Part shown: one piece after another, positions 51,394-61,963 of the stretch
Layout of the letters: each line of letters begins with the position of its first letter
How positions within the stretch are numbered: position 1 is the first letter of the stretch
Source of the DNA: Fulvia fulva
Lineage: Eukaryota; Ascomycota; Dothideomycetes; Mycosphaerellales; Mycosphaerellaceae
Length of the DNA stretch: 64,000 bases
NCBI RefSeq assembly: GCF_020509005.1
Contig: NC_063012.1
Coordinates: forward strand, 9,486,001-9,550,000
Reading direction: 5' to 3'
Translations under genes and position numbers: made by a program
The notes under the pieces: model-generated
Told to the model about the DNA's origin: nothing
Database searches by the model: none
Seen by the model: only the letters and a program-made list of their open reading frames with translations

Positions 51394-54300
51394 TCACATC
51401 CGCCTGGCAGCCTCCTCATCCCACAGACTAGGCCTTCTCCTCTGATACACACCACTCCTCCTCGGCACATCCATCGAAGCGTCTTTCCAAGTAACGTCCC
51501 CACTCCTCCTCAAACTCTTCGCCACAGACAAAGTATGCTCAATCTTCAAAGTCTGCCTCTCATACTCTACCTCCTCCCTCCCCCTCCGCCTAGGCCACCA
51601 CTGCCTCAGCCTCAATCTCACCCTCTTCATAGTATAACTCAACTCATCCACAGATAACGCAATCGCTATACAAGGGATAGAGATCGCAAGCCCAATCCCG
51701 AAGATATACTGAGATACGTACCCCAGACTCATCTCTGGCTGTCCGCTAGCAGCATTGTGCGGGAAGGACTCGACATTGATAGCGAAGAAGGCGGCGATGA
51801 AGGATAAGGGGAGGAAGATGACGGTGACGATGGTGAAGACCATAATCGTTTGTCCCTGTCGCTGTGCGCCGAGAGCCTGTTCGCGTGCGAAGCGCGCTTC
51901 GAAGGCGTTGGCGTGTTTTTGCTTGAGGTCGAGGAGATCGCGGATTGATTCGTAGATGCGTTTGGCTTGTTCTTCCATGCGCTCGATGTCTTTTAGTGGG
52001 TTGGAGATGGTCTTCTCTTGTTCTTCGAAAGTTCTGGTGACTTTTCGGATTGCACCCAAGGAGCGGTCATCGTGGTAGAGGGTTGTGATGGCTTTTTGTA
52101 GGTCTGGGAGAAGATTTTCTTGGTGTCGAAGAACCATCTTGAGGATATCCAGTTCGTCGCGAATGTCCTTGATCTCTGCTAGGAGGTCTGTTTCAGGACC
52201 GACATCAAGGAGCTTGTCGATGAACTCTGTATCGGGGTCGTCGTACTCGTTTGACTCAGATTTGTCGATTCTTTTGGCGACGTGGTGATGGACTTTGGAT
52301 TCTACTTCGAGGTTACGGAGGATCTTGTTGGGCTTCTTGTGGCTCCTTAACCAGATCGAGGCCTGTTCTGATGCCCTTGAGAACTCCTGAAAGCGCTTGG
52401 CTTCACGATCCATGGCCACGCCCAGTGACGCCCCGAACATATCGAGGAACTGGAAGCCATCGTCGTTCTTCCTGTGTCTGTCAAAGGTGCCGAAACATCG
52501 TCCTGCGATGGTCATGGCCAGCTCGTACACATTCTGTACGGGATCTCGCATCTTGATGGAGTTGATGTCCTCTACAATTCCCTCGAAAACGTCTAGTGGG
52601 TCATTGCGAGGCTGCTTCCATCTTTGTGGAAAGCTTGTGACGATGAGATCACGTCCCACGATCCACATCCACAACTGGTCAACCATGAAGATCTTTGGAT
52701 CCGGTTCTGGTGCATCGCGAAGATCGCGTTGGAATCGGAAGACCACTTGGTCCTCGTCACGGTATCTCGTGTCGATATTGTGGTAGAAGAATTGGTCAAG
52801 TGTTCTCCTCACATGTAAAAAGGAGCTAGACTTCGATAGATGGGCACGGATCAAGATCTCGTCGGCTTCGGCGTGCATGCTCAGACCTCGAAGATGATCT
52901 GGGTGCTCCAACGCACGCTGCATCTCTTTCCTGCGACGATGTGTTTCGAAGTGCAAGTAGGGCATGAACATAAACAGATTGCACGAGTTCGACACTCGAT
53001 CAGCAGTGACGTTCGTGCCGCTTCTGGAAGCTCTGCCCGTCACTGGCCTCCTCGAGGTCTTGTTGGTCTTAGAGCCCGTGGTGCTGGTGTGACCGTTCGC
53101 TTGGCCAGTGCTGCCACTCTCCGAGGCTGAGACAGTTGAAGCTGTCTCCTGACGCTTCACTTGTTGCTTACCAGGCTTACCGCGCTGTCTTCCAGCACCT
53201 GTGGGTTGGGGAGTTGCGGCCGTTGATGTTGAGTCTGTTCGTGGACTTTGTGGTCTGTTTCCTGTCTTGGCTGCATTCTGTTCGTTGCTGGACTCCGCGC
53301 CGGAGATGGTAGGCGGTGAATTTCGACGTTCAAGGTTGGGTAACAGTGGTTGATCACCGCCCTGCTTCGTAGACTTGGCTTCCGGAGTTGCTTCTGAGAC
53401 AGTGTTCAAGCTTGATCTAGGGACCCTCTTCGACTGCGGCGCAAGGGTCGAGCTTGCAAGCACAGACGAATCCTCGTCACCAGCTGCACGACGCACAACT
53501 TGGCACATAGGGCGCATGAAGCGAGAGTGATGATGATGGCCACGATGCTGATGGTTGAAAGAAGTCTCCAGAGCTTTGTAACCGTCCACATCGGCGACAT
53601 CCTCTTCAATGAAGCGCTTCTTGAGCAAAGCATCGCACCAAGCAACGTTGTTCGCAGGCAAATGAATCCATCGCACATTCGTAGCTTTCATCTTCTTCGG
53701 CATGGTGGTCCATAAGTGTTCCATGCCACGTCCAGGGTTCTTGGCATACAGCAGATCGTAGATTGTGGGAGGGTTCTGCATGACCCGGTTGCCATTGGGA
53801 AAGTCCCCGAAGTCCACTATCTTTGCTCGGAACTTCTTGCATGCATCGAGTTCCTCTTCAGACAGCTCGTTGAGATGGTTCCAGGGTGCGAGCATTTCCG
53901 CGATGTCTTTATGTCGGTGTTGAGCAGCCAGTAGAAGCGGAGTGTTGCCAAAGCGATCCCTCGTCGCCGACTTGCAGCTCGATTGCTGGAGAAGAAAAGC
54001 GACAGCATCCCTGTTGCCAGTCTCTGCAGCGACATGAAGTGGAGTTCTGCCATTCATAAGCTCGCCATTGATCTCAGCTCCTGCCGTAAGTAGCAGCTCA
54101 AGCAGATCTTCCGAGCCGTGTGTGCAGGAATTATGCAAAGCGGTCCAACCTCCATCTGACCTGTTGAGCACATCTGCGTCATGGTCCAACAATATCCGCA
54201 CAAGATGTCCATGGTCTCGAGAAGCGGCGAATTGTATGGGAGTCATCTGACGATCATTCTTCGCATTGACGTTCGCCTTTGGAGCTGCACCATTCGTACG

Positions 54301-54951
54301 AGAAGTCAGAAGCGCACGTAGGAGGTCTTCAAGATCGGTGACACAACACCAGTGCAGAGGTGTTCGACCATCTTCGTCTTGAGCTTCGACATCGACGCCT
54401 GCTTGTAAGAGGTAATGAACGACCTCCATGCTCCATTTGCGGGCAGGCTTACTTCCAGGCTTTCTGACCAAGCCTTTGTCAGCGGCGAGATTGAGTAGGA
54501 CATTCCGTTGCCTGTGATCTCGAGTCTCAATCTGGACCCCCCGAGCTACCAACAGTTCAACCATCTCTAACTGTCCTTTGTAGGCAGCCGTCATAAGTGC
54601 TGTGCGGCCTTTCTTGTCTCCAGCTTCCAGATTAGCTCCATGGTCGATGAGAGCCTCTGCGATCTCCTTGCGACCGAAGTCAGCTGCACGAAGCAGGCTC
54701 GCTGGTTTGTTTGCTGAGGCATAGTCTGGATTGGCTCCGTTTTCGAGCAGAAAGCGAGCAACGGCCGGGAGGTTCTTGTCGCAAGCCTTGATCAGACCAA
54801 CGCCCAGGAAGACATCGTTGCATTGATTGCGCCCTTGCGCTTCTTCGATTACAGTCTTCACCTCCGAGACACTGTTTGCCTCGACAGCTCGCACTAACTT
54901 CGGCTCCAAGCGATCAGAGTCGCTTTGTACACTCGCAGCCTTTCTACCCAT
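51394..54951 (-). CDS. Ankyrin-repeat protein fused to CorA-like membrane domain
   Basis: One frame of 1,185 residues from the ATG at 54951 (MGRKAASVQ). Residues about 15-360 hold eight or nine ankyrin repeats (GRTALMTAAYKGQLEMVELL, GRTPLHVAAETGNRDAVAFL). A disordered Ser/Thr section follows (about 500-660), then a large helical region with coiled coil (about 900-1020) and two membrane helices (about 1030-1055 and 1070-1095). This is the CorA/Mrs2-type arrangement known from many fungal ankyrin-CorA proteins. The loop position that normally reads GMN after the first helix reads AIN here (FFAINVESFP). Without GMN, magnesium transport is doubtful; a sensor or scaffold role at a membrane is equally possible. 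Confidence 0.85.
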   Translation of the reverse strand: MGRKAASVQSDSDRLEPKLVRAVEANSVSEVKTVIEEAQGRNQCNDVFLGVGLIKACDKNLPAVARFLLENGANPDYASANKPASLLRAADFGRKEIAEALIDHGANLEAGDKKGRTALMTAAYKGQLEMVELLVARGVQIETRDHRQRNVLLNLAADKGLVRKPGSKPARKWSMEVVHYLLQAGVDVEAQDEDGRTPLHWCCVTDLEDLLRALLTSRTNGAAPKANVNAKNDRQMTPIQFAASRDHGHLVRILLDHDADVLNRSDGGWTALHNSCTHGSEDLLELLLTAGAEINGELMNGRTPLHVAAETGNRDAVAFLLQQSSCKSATRDRFGNTPLLLAAQHRHKDIAEMLAPWNHLNELSEEELDACKKFRAKIVDFGDFPNGNRVMQNPPTIYDLLYAKNPGRGMEHLWTTMPKKMKATNVRWIHLPANNVAWCDALLKKRFIEEDVADVDGYKALETSFNHQHRGHHHHSRFMRPMCQVVRRAAGDEDSSVLASSTLAPQSKRVPRSSLNTVSEATPEAKSTKQGGDQPLLPNLERRNSPPTISGAESSNEQNAAKTGNRPQSPRTDSTSTAATPQPTGAGRQRGKPGKQQVKRQETASTVSASESGSTGQANGHTSTTGSKTNKTSRRPVTGRASRSGTNVTADRVSNSCNLFMFMPYLHFETHRRRKEMQRALEHPDHLRGLSMHAEADEILIRAHLSKSSSFLHVRRTLDQFFYHNIDTRYRDEDQVVFRFQRDLRDAPEPDPKIFMVDQLWMWIVGRDLIVTSFPQRWKQPRNDPLDVFEGIVEDINSIKMRDPVQNVYELAMTIAGRCFGTFDRHRKNDDGFQFLDMFGASLGVAMDREAKRFQEFSRASEQASIWLRSHKKPNKILRNLEVESKVHHHVAKRIDKSESNEYDDPDTEFIDKLLDVGPETDLLAEIKDIRDELDILKMVLRHQENLLPDLQKAITTLYHDDRSLGAIRKVTRTFEEQEKTISNPLKDIERMEEQAKRIYESIRDLLDLKQKHANAFEARFAREQALGAQRQGQTIMVFTIVTVIFLPLSFIAAFFAINVESFPHNAASGQPEMSLGYVSQYIFGIGLAISIPCIAIALSVDELSYTMKRVRLRLRQWWPRRRGREEVEYERQTLKIEHTLSVAKSLRRSGDVTWKDASMDVPRRSGVYQRRRPSLWDEEAARRM

Positions 54952-55811
54952 GATGATGCTGTGCAATGTCGATGACCACTTGGCAGAGCATCACCATCGT
55001 GCGTCCACCAGAGATGTGTTTCGAGATGCTGTCTTTGTACGATGCAGCTCGGAGTATGGCATGATCTACACCCTTTTGAATGTGGGTGCAGCAGTCAGTA
55101 TAGCTGCAATGGTATCATGAGACGTCGGAGGCACAAGAGGTTCTGCCCCGTATGGATGTCAATGCTGAAAAGTCGTCGAGATCAGCTCATCGTTCTTGAT
55201 GGGTTCCAGCCACTCCTTCCGTGGTGCGTGCTACAGTGGCTTGATGCTCTTCAGAAGAGACTTCCTGCGACATGTATGGCTTTTCGCGAGGTCCCATCAT
55301 GGCGGTGATAACGACGAAGACTTCGGCTACCTGGCTTATGGATCTGACCGGAGAATCGAAATTGAGAACGAAAATACTCTGTTCAAGAAGAGAAGGAGTG
55401 CTCAAGACATTGTCCGAGGGGCTCCAAGAAGAGCATAGCTCGGGTCACAAGCGAAAAGCCTATTTCGCGAGAGCGACGCGCTCGATATTATCCTTGACCT
55501 GTCTTGCTGACAACACTCTACAGTATCACTGACTGGGAGAGGCTCATACTCATCGCATGCGTGTCCCCGTGGGCCATCTGTCAAGACTGGAGGGTTTTCA
55601 ACGATCGAGGGGAATGCTAGTGGCTGCTGAAAGCCAAGAGCGTATCACCGTTATGACGTGCGTGAATCATGGCATACATGTCCATGTACCGCTTCGAGAC
55701 CGGGAACCAGATGGCGTCTGAAGACCTCGGAGCGGTGGCTGGCAGGTACGGTAGCAAGCTGAGCTGCTCCTACACACAACCTGCAAATTACCTGGTATTT
55801 CGTCCTTGACA
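54952..55811. other. Divergent spacer, about 860 bp
   Basis: Separates the ankyrin-CorA gene from the dehydrogenase gene. Several 60-90-codon frames occur on both strands, none with a domain or splice partner. Both promoters should lie here. No repeats seen. Confidence 0.5.
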
Positions 55812-56817
55812 ATGGCCGTCCGTACAGCTCTTGCCCTGCTGGGTGGTGCTTTCCTGTTGTACTACGCGACGCGTCTACCATTGTTTGTTCAACTGCACTT
55901 TGTCCATCAAAGCACACTGAGCCGCTATCGAAAAGCGAAGGGCAGACCAGAGGAATCAGCATGGGCATTGGTGTTCGTAGTACTGGGTCCTTGATGATAT
56001 TGTGCTGACCTGCTTCAGGACTGGATCCACTGACGGCATCGGCAAGGGATTTGCGGAGGAGCTCTGCGAACGCGGCTTTAATGTCATTATTCATGGACGC
56101 AATCAACACAAATTGGAAGCTGTCAAAACGGACCTAAACAAGCGATGGCCAAATCAGCAAGTCCAGATCCTGAAGCTCGACGCCGCCAAAGATGCTGCCA
56201 ACGCCGAAATCTTCTCTCGTACGGCGGCCAACCTGCGAAACTTCGATCTCAAAGTACTCATCAACAATCTGGGCGGGAATGGTGGCATGGATGTGAGTTT
56301 CATGCCTCTTCATGAAAGGACCTCGGACCAGATTGGCACTTTCATAAATGTCAATGCCCGCTTTCCTACTGAGATGACTCGGGCAGTCTTGCCACAGCTT
56401 CGCGAGAACGGCCCTGCCTTGATCGTGAATGTTGGAAGCACGACCAGCGACTTCGGCCTGCCTTATCTTTCCATCTACTCGGGCTGCAAGTCTTACAACA
56501 AAGGCTGGTCGCGCTCCTTGACAGCAGAGATGAAAGCTGAGGGAGCTAATATTGAGGTATTCTGCTTACTGGTTTCGGCTGTTGCCACAAACTACGTTCC
56601 GCGAGCGGCCTCTTTATTCGCCCCAACCGCACGGCAGATGGCCAGCTACAGCTTAGATAAAGTCGGCTGCGGCAAGAGCATAGTCTTTGGCTACTGGGCT
56701 CATGCTGTACAGGCAGCTTTCTTCTGGGTCCTTCCTGACTGGCTCGCGGAGAAAATGATCATTGAAGTTGGAATCAAAGAAAGGAAGGAAGATGAGGATC
56801 GTGCTAAGAACAGGTAG
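55812..56817 (+). CDS. Short-chain dehydrogenase/reductase, HSD17B12/Ifa38-like
   Basis: Two exons (55812-55972 and 56019-56817) give 319 residues. A membrane anchor (ALALLGGAFLLYYA) precedes the Rossmann fold. The splice rebuilds WALVTGSTDGIGKG, the NADPH-binding TGxxxGIG motif. NNLGG is the NNAG equivalent, and catalytic YSGCK fits YxxxK with the serine at VGSTTSD. The layout matches ER-bound 3-ketoacyl-CoA reductase/17-beta-HSD12 proteins, but the substrate is not determined. The intron donor is GTTCGT, a poor consensus, yet it is the only site that keeps the frame. Tail to tail with the next gene, 23 bp apart. Confidence 0.87.
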
Positions 56818-56840
56818 ATGTGTGTGCTGCAAATTCATAC

Positions 56841-57347
56841 CTAAGAGTCCAGCTCATCGACCACGATCTTCTGCAGCGTGAATACTGCGTCCTTTCTCCC
56901 ACCTTTCACGGGTCCATCGCGGAACAGGGAATACTGCGGCTCTTCGGGGTTGGACAAGTCCTGTAGGATGATTCTGCGGAAGCAATACGGCGGCCAGGTG
57001 ATCAAGTTTGTGATGGCTTGTCTGGCTCTCTCGGCAGTCTGGAATCCTTTCCAGCGCTGCTCTGTTGGCCGAGTCAACCCGTTGTCGTAATGCGAGGCTT
57101 CGAGTGTGAAGGACGAAACCTGACGCACATCATGTGTGTTGTTCTGTTGAGGACCACCTGCTTCTTCTCTGCCGGCGTCGTTCTTACTGGACAACAGGCT
57201 TTCTGTTGCTGGCCCCATATTGTCGATATGAGTGGAATCTGGCCGGAACTCCTTCGCCTCGGGGCGCAGACCATCCCGCTTCTGCATATCTTCCTTGTCC
57301 GACTTGTCTATCGACGCGTGTGTGCTGCTGCACTGCTTTTGGGACAT
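56841..57347 (-). CDS. Hypothetical protein, 168 residues
   Basis: A single frame from the ATG at 57347. The first 75 residues are polar and disordered. The second half looks folded (WKGFQTAERARQAITNLI, WPPYCFRRIILQDLS, AVFTLQKIVVDELDS) with a Trp/Pro-rich centre. It resembles small uncharacterised fungal proteins with a short alpha-beta domain, but I recognise no family. The opposite strand also carries frames, which are shadows. Confidence 0.55.
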   Translation of the reverse strand: MSQKQCSSTHASIDKSDKEDMQKRDGLRPEAKEFRPDSTHIDNMGPATESLLSSKNDAGREEAGGPQQNNTHDVRQVSSFTLEASHYDNGLTRPTEQRWKGFQTAERARQAITNLITWPPYCFRRIILQDLSNPEEPQYSLFRDGPVKGGRKDAVFTLQKIVVDELDS

Positions 57348-57598
57348 GATGCGGTGGTAAAATGACCGAATGTCGGGTGGATTCGAGAGATACAGGTTGC
57401 AACAAATTAAGTATTGCCTGCGATTTATATGCAGTTGGGAATGAATTGCGTTGTGTTTCTCTTTGCATCACTGACGAGCCCTCTAGATCGTGTCTGACGC
57501 AGTGTCTGTGATCATTCACATCGGTGGCCCAAGCAACATTCACTATCTCAATCCTGAACACGGTCCCGCAGAATGTCTCGAGGCGAGATCTGGAGGTT

Positions 57599-58393
57599 TC
57601 AGGGGCCCAGAAGCACTGCTCCCTGGTCCATCTTGGCTCGACCAGTGTGCGCTCGAAGCATAGTGCACCACAAAGCGCCCTGTACCAAAGCAAACAGCAA
57701 GTTGTTCACGGTCGCCCATCCGACAAGTTGATACCAGATAGTTGCCCAGGTCCGCAAAGGCACAGTCTGGCCATTGAGATGCCCGTAACATCCCGGAAAC
57801 TTGAGCCTGAACGCCCAGGAGATACCAACCGCTGCCAACACGAAAGCCTGTGCCGCGAGTCCGGCCGTACTGAGCGAACAATATGGAGTATTCACTTCGA
57901 ATAGCTGAGCCCAGAAGGATACAAAGATGAGGCTCGTGATAATCGGATTGGTATGGATTCCACTAAACGTGGCACGAACCATGCGTCCGTCATGCCAGGG
58001 GTTGTCAATCTTTCGTGGGAGGGTCGTCTCGTATGCTACGAAAGCCAGTGATATTGCCAAGGATGCCACGAAGAGGACGATGGCGAAGCTCTTCACAACG
58101 CTGTCGGTTGGTGGTAGCCAAAGCGTGCGGCCAAAACTAAACGGAGACATGTCAGCTCTGAGATGTGCTTGGTTGGAGTGCATCTTACAGATCACATGTC
58201 CAGCCCAAACGACCACGAGTTGAGCAATATCTAGCCAGTCGTTTAGGGTCGGTGGCTCACGGTGCAGGAAGCTCTCGGTCTCCACGATAATGAGGTGCAA
58301 GCCCAACGCGAGTTGCTCCGTCGCAGACATGGTGATGAATAGAACATATGCGAGAGAGAGAGAGAGAGAGCTGTCTTCTCTCTGCGGAGCCAT
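57599..58393 (-). CDS. Multi-pass membrane protein, function unknown
   Basis: One frame ending at 57599. The start is MAPQREDS at 58393, or MSATEQL at 58330. Five or six hydrophobic helices are visible (QLALGLHLIIV, DIAQLVVVWAGHVI, SFAIVLFVASLAISLAFVAY, IITSLIFVSFWAQL, GLAAQAFVLAAVGISWAF, WYQLVGWATVNNLLFALVQG). A perfect-looking 52-nt intron (58188-58137: GTAAGA, branch-like CTGAC, TTTAG) lies inside, but removing it would break the downstream frame. Either it is not used or the upstream exon differs from the one assumed. No family recognised; no charged catalytic pair stands out. Confidence 0.5.
   Translation of the reverse strand: MAPQREDSSLSLSLAYVLFITMSATEQLALGLHLIIVETESFLHREPPTLNDWLDIAQLVVVWAGHVICKMHSNQAHLRADMSPFSFGRTLWLPPTDSVVKSFAIVLFVASLAISLAFVAYETTLPRKIDNPWHDGRMVRATFSGIHTNPIITSLIFVSFWAQLFEVNTPYCSLSTAGLAAQAFVLAAVGISWAFRLKFPGCYGHLNGQTVPLRTWATIWYQLVGWATVNNLLFALVQGALWCTMLRAHTGRAKMDQGAVLLGP
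58352..58370. repeat. (GA)n dinucleotide microsatellite
   Basis: Nineteen bases of GA repeat, which in the minus-strand gene encode a Ser-Leu run between the two candidate start codons. Length changes here would shift the frame only if translation begins at 58393. Confidence 0.85.
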
Positions 58394-59854
58394 AGCAAGC
58401 GCAGTTGGAACGTGAACGGCCAGGCACTCAACAGAGTCAGAATGCTGCAAACCGTTATCTAATCGTGACCAGAGGAACGCGCACTGGGGACCTACATTCT
58501 TGATATGTCAGGTATTTGGTTGCAAAGTATTGCTGACGTTAATTACCCTCGGAAACAATGTGCGGCAGGTTATGACGATGCAGCTTGCCAGTTGAAGGGT
58601 GTGGGAGATGTCATGTCGGCGAGTGATTGTCATGAGGAAGCTCAAGAGTGCAGGTTGCTCTTATTAAGCGAAGGGTAGCTTGGAAGGCACCGAGAGCGAG
58701 CGCCAGTCGTACCGTAGCGAGCTTGCGACCGTAGGTCAACGACGTCAGCGAGCGAAGGTGTTTGGAAAGCGCCCGTAGCGATAACTACAATCATACGAAG
58801 GCCACATTGCGTTGATGCTGGAGAGCCACGTGATGCTGGAGAGCCACGTGATGCTGGAGAGCTACGTGATGCTTGGCGCCTGTATATGGAAGAGAGATAA
58901 TTTAGAGCGCACGCTCTCATTGGTCAATAAAAATCAGCAAGTTCGTGATTGGCTGCGCATACTCCCGCTAGCGGATTTCCAGCTTAAACATCAAAATTCG
59001 TATGCGATGAGCCTACACTTGATGCGACGGCATAGCTCGCGACGCGATTCTCTTGAAACAGTGCTTATGTGAAAGAGCGGCTCCGAAAACAAGCTGAGGG
59101 TCCTACTCGGGCATCGATGCGCAGTCATCGAGACGGGCGCACCCTTCGCTTTACCTTGAGACGGATTCACCGGCTCTCCAGCACTACATTTTACATTGAC
59201 TGGAGCATGAAGTGATGTGGAGTGCTATATCTCTGCTGTAATGCCCGGGTCGGAACATCAGTATCAGCATGCGCTCGTAGAATATGGACCAGTTGATTAT
59301 GTGATCCTCTGCCACGCGTTGTCATTACAACAGGATATTGACTGCCTCGCCGACAGCGAGAAGGAAGTCTCAGACTCAGACACCCCACGGCTTTCTTCTA
59401 TCCATGATCTTCATCATGAAACACATATTATTTTCTGCGTCAACATTGCTTCGACAAGCACAATTGCTAACCTACGCGTCCAAAAGTCTAATAGGCATAC
59501 GTGATCATCAAGGGCTATCTACAGCCGTGGATGCCGCCGGAGACACGATGGACTGCCACGGGAATCACTGCTCCTACCTGCCATTCAAAATCTCTGACCG
59601 AGTCGACAATGAGATCACCCCGTGATTTCATGCTTAGGTCGCGATGGGCAGCTCGATGCCAGTATGGGGAGCGACTTCACCTCTGGCCTGATGAGGGACC
59701 TACTAGCCTGCCAGACAGAGAAAGACCGAAAACGCTGGCAGCTTCTTGTATGTCAGCTCGCTCCCGGACGTCCTACCGAGTCCGAAGAGTTATACAAAGA
59801 CGGGGGTTCCAAGGCAATACTCATGCGTCAACGATACTTTATCGAAGTTCCATC
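58394..59854. other. Gene-poor transition with short repeats, possible element remnant
   Basis: No gene supported. It holds the three-copy 18-bp repeat at 58814 and an 11-bp inverted pair (AAGCGAAGGGT at 58666-58676, its reverse complement at 59141-59151), about 490 bp end to end. A single inverted copy of the repeat core (GGCTCTCCAGC) lies at 59172-59182. CpG-rich sequence such as CGTAGCGAGC sits between. This could be the shell of a small non-autonomous DNA transposon. From 59200 onward, short frames on both strands have no support. Confidence 0.4.
58814..58867. repeat. Three tandem 18-bp units with CACGTG
   Basis: Unit GATGCTGGAGAGCCACGT occurs at 58814-58831 and 58832-58849. The third unit (58850-58867) has one C-to-T change (CCACGT to CTACGT), and a partial fourth (GATGCT) follows. 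Each junction makes CACGTG, the E-box bound by Cbf1/Pho4-type bHLH factors; the third is TACGTG. Confidence 0.95.
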
Positions 59855-60209
59855 ATGTCGACTCCGAAGGGCAGGATTCTTCATCCCACTGATGCCTCCG
59901 TTAGCAACGAGAAGATCCAAGCATTGGTGAAGGAAGGCGCGGACAAAGCTCGAGCAGCTGGCTACGAAGTGCCATTGACGTTCGTAGAGCCTGTCGACCT
60001 TTCGGCATCTATGACTGCTCTTAGACAGAGTCTGCAGTCAGGGGATTGGGATGCCTTGATTGTTAGTGGTGCCCTTGGCGTAACCCCAGCTTACACACCA
60101 CAATTCGAGCGGACGATCAACATGCTGCCCCGAAAACAAGAATACTCTTCCAGACGGGCCTGGAGATATCTACGAGACAATCCAGAGAGGTCTTGAGGAG
60201 AAATGGTAG
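59855..60209 (+). pseudogene. Small Rossmann-like protein gene with two frameshifts
   Basis: The frame from the ATG at 59855 encodes KGRILHPTDASVSNEKIQAL, then LQSGDWDALIVSGALGVTP and FERTINM. This looks like a known type of small fungal protein (about 140 residues) of unknown function with a Rossmann-like core. After INM the expected continuation is in the next frame (APKTRILFQT). After that it is in the third frame (GPGDIYETIQRGLEEKW, stop at 60209). Thus two small indels, near 60125 and 60160, break the gene. The apparent frame instead runs to a stop at 60196 with an unrelated end. It lies about 150 bp from the start of the RIP-mutated repeats. Family identity is from memory of its general pattern. 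Confidence 0.55.
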
Positions 60210-60359
60210 CCTTATCAGGTATTACACTCGAAGCCGCCGATTGCTTCGGCTGACACTTGTGCCACAGAGGCTTGAAACTGTAGTACAGATGGCTTGACCT
60301 GCGTTCAAGCCTGCTAGACGCTCCACACATATTACGAAAAGTGTTTGCTCCCAAGAATA

Positions 60360-61963
60360 CTATAAAGACCCGATATAATGTTCGTAGACAAGCTTTATAT
60401 AAAGCTAAACCTTAAGAACTACGCTATATAGCCGAGCACTTCCTCTTCGTCTAATATCGCCTTACGCTCCTTAATATTAGCTTACTACCGGTAGATAGTT
60501 AATACTTATTAACTCTTAGTATTAGTGACTATTAGCTATTAGTACTAGGTGTCGCAATCCGAGCGTATATATAGGTAGTAGCCTATTATTAAAAATTAAG
60601 ACTACGTACGCTAAGAATTAGGTAACTAATGAGTTACCTATAGCCTCTTTAAGAGCAATACTTGTCTATTCTAGATAGATATATACGATATATACTCTAC
60701 TTTTAATATACCCTATAAAAGCCCGTATAATAACTTCCTATAACTTATAGATAACGGATATATACTAGATCTATTGCTACTATCGACGAGGACTATCTAT
60801 TCGATAGCCCTTATTAAGACGAGCAATCTACTTAAGTAGTAGCGACCCGCCTACGCTAGCGGCGGCGTAATCGTAGTATAAAGAACCCTAAAACTAAGGT
60901 TCCGTTCCCCTAACGGTAGACTCTAGAGTTACGGAGTTACGAAGGATAACTACCTAATTAGGAAGCGCGACCTTACCCCGAATAGTAGCGAAGGATAGTA
61001 ACTAACGAGAGCTATAGCCTTACGAGGCTAACGACATATAATATAGCGTAGACGACCCTATATACGGAGGCGGAAAACTTACTAGAGGATAACGAACACC
61101 TAGCCCGGGTATATAAGAACACTATAGTATAGCTACTAGGAGCGCTAAAAGCGCTATTATACTAAATCCCGAAGATAATCTAATAAGTAATATAGAAGGT
61201 AGCCTAGAGACTAACTATATAGGTAATAGTAGTAGTAGGTAAGAATTAACCCTCTATAAAGGTAAGTAATACGGTACGTCTATACATTACTAATCCGGCG
61301 GAGAAACAAGAAATTATAGCTCTAATAAGTAAGGAGATTGTCGATAGAATCGGCTAAAAGGAGGTAGTTAGGGCGAAGGTAGAGGTAATAGGCGTAGTAA
61401 GACTCTTTACCGTATAAGAGTCTAATAGACGAAAACTAGAGACCTATAAGGAGTAGACTACTAAAGTTGTAAAGTCGGTACGACTCTCCTACTAATAGTA
61501 TACTATCGTTACCTACGGGGTCCCTAGGACATTTAAGGTCGAAGACCCTCCCTAACTCTAAGTATAGAACTAGAATATATCCCTAGGAGTACGGCTGACG
61601 AAGGCGGCATAGTTATATAAGATAGTAGACTAAGAGAAGACGTATTTATCGCTTATTATCTAGGTAGAAACAGTAGAACAAGCTAACTAGATACTAGATA
61701 ATAGGCTATTCTAGAACTACGAGAGAATAGATACGGAGATCTATTAGAGTAGCTATAGGGTACTATAGTACTTCTAATACTAATAGTACGGTTATATAGC
61801 CCTAAAATACGGGGAGAAGACCCTAAGGTGTCCTTACTACGTAGGTGTCATAGTCTCCCTATAGAGTATACAGAAGGTAGGGACAGAAGAGCCTTAGAGT
61901 GCTTAGAAGTCGTTAAGAAGTAAAAGTCCAGCTTGGTATATAAGCGCTAAGAATCACATACCT
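60360..61963 (+). mobile_element. RIP-mutated non-LTR (Tad/I-like) retrotransposon, ORF1 part
   Basis: AT-rich, with TAG, TAA and TA dinucleotides everywhere and very few CA or TG pairs, as expected after RIP (C-to-T in CpA on both strands). One plus-strand frame still shows a gag-like ORF1. There are charged helical remains (LEDNEHLARVYKN at about 61080), and at about 61769-61850 a zinc-knuckle region in which Cys and His codons have become Tyr (tac/tat) and Gln codons have become stops. RCPYYVG and YGYIALKYGEKT remain, the pattern of the CCHC knuckles of LINE-type ORF1. The 5' end is not defined (between 60300 and 60400). The 3' end is interrupted at 61963 by the LTR. No endonuclease or reverse transcriptase part is in the window. 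Confidence 0.65.

Noticed and set aside
58137..58188. Consensus-looking intron in the multi-pass membrane gene
   Set aside because: Splicing it would introduce a stop 13 or so codons later, in a section that otherwise reads as membrane protein; noted in the gene entry instead.
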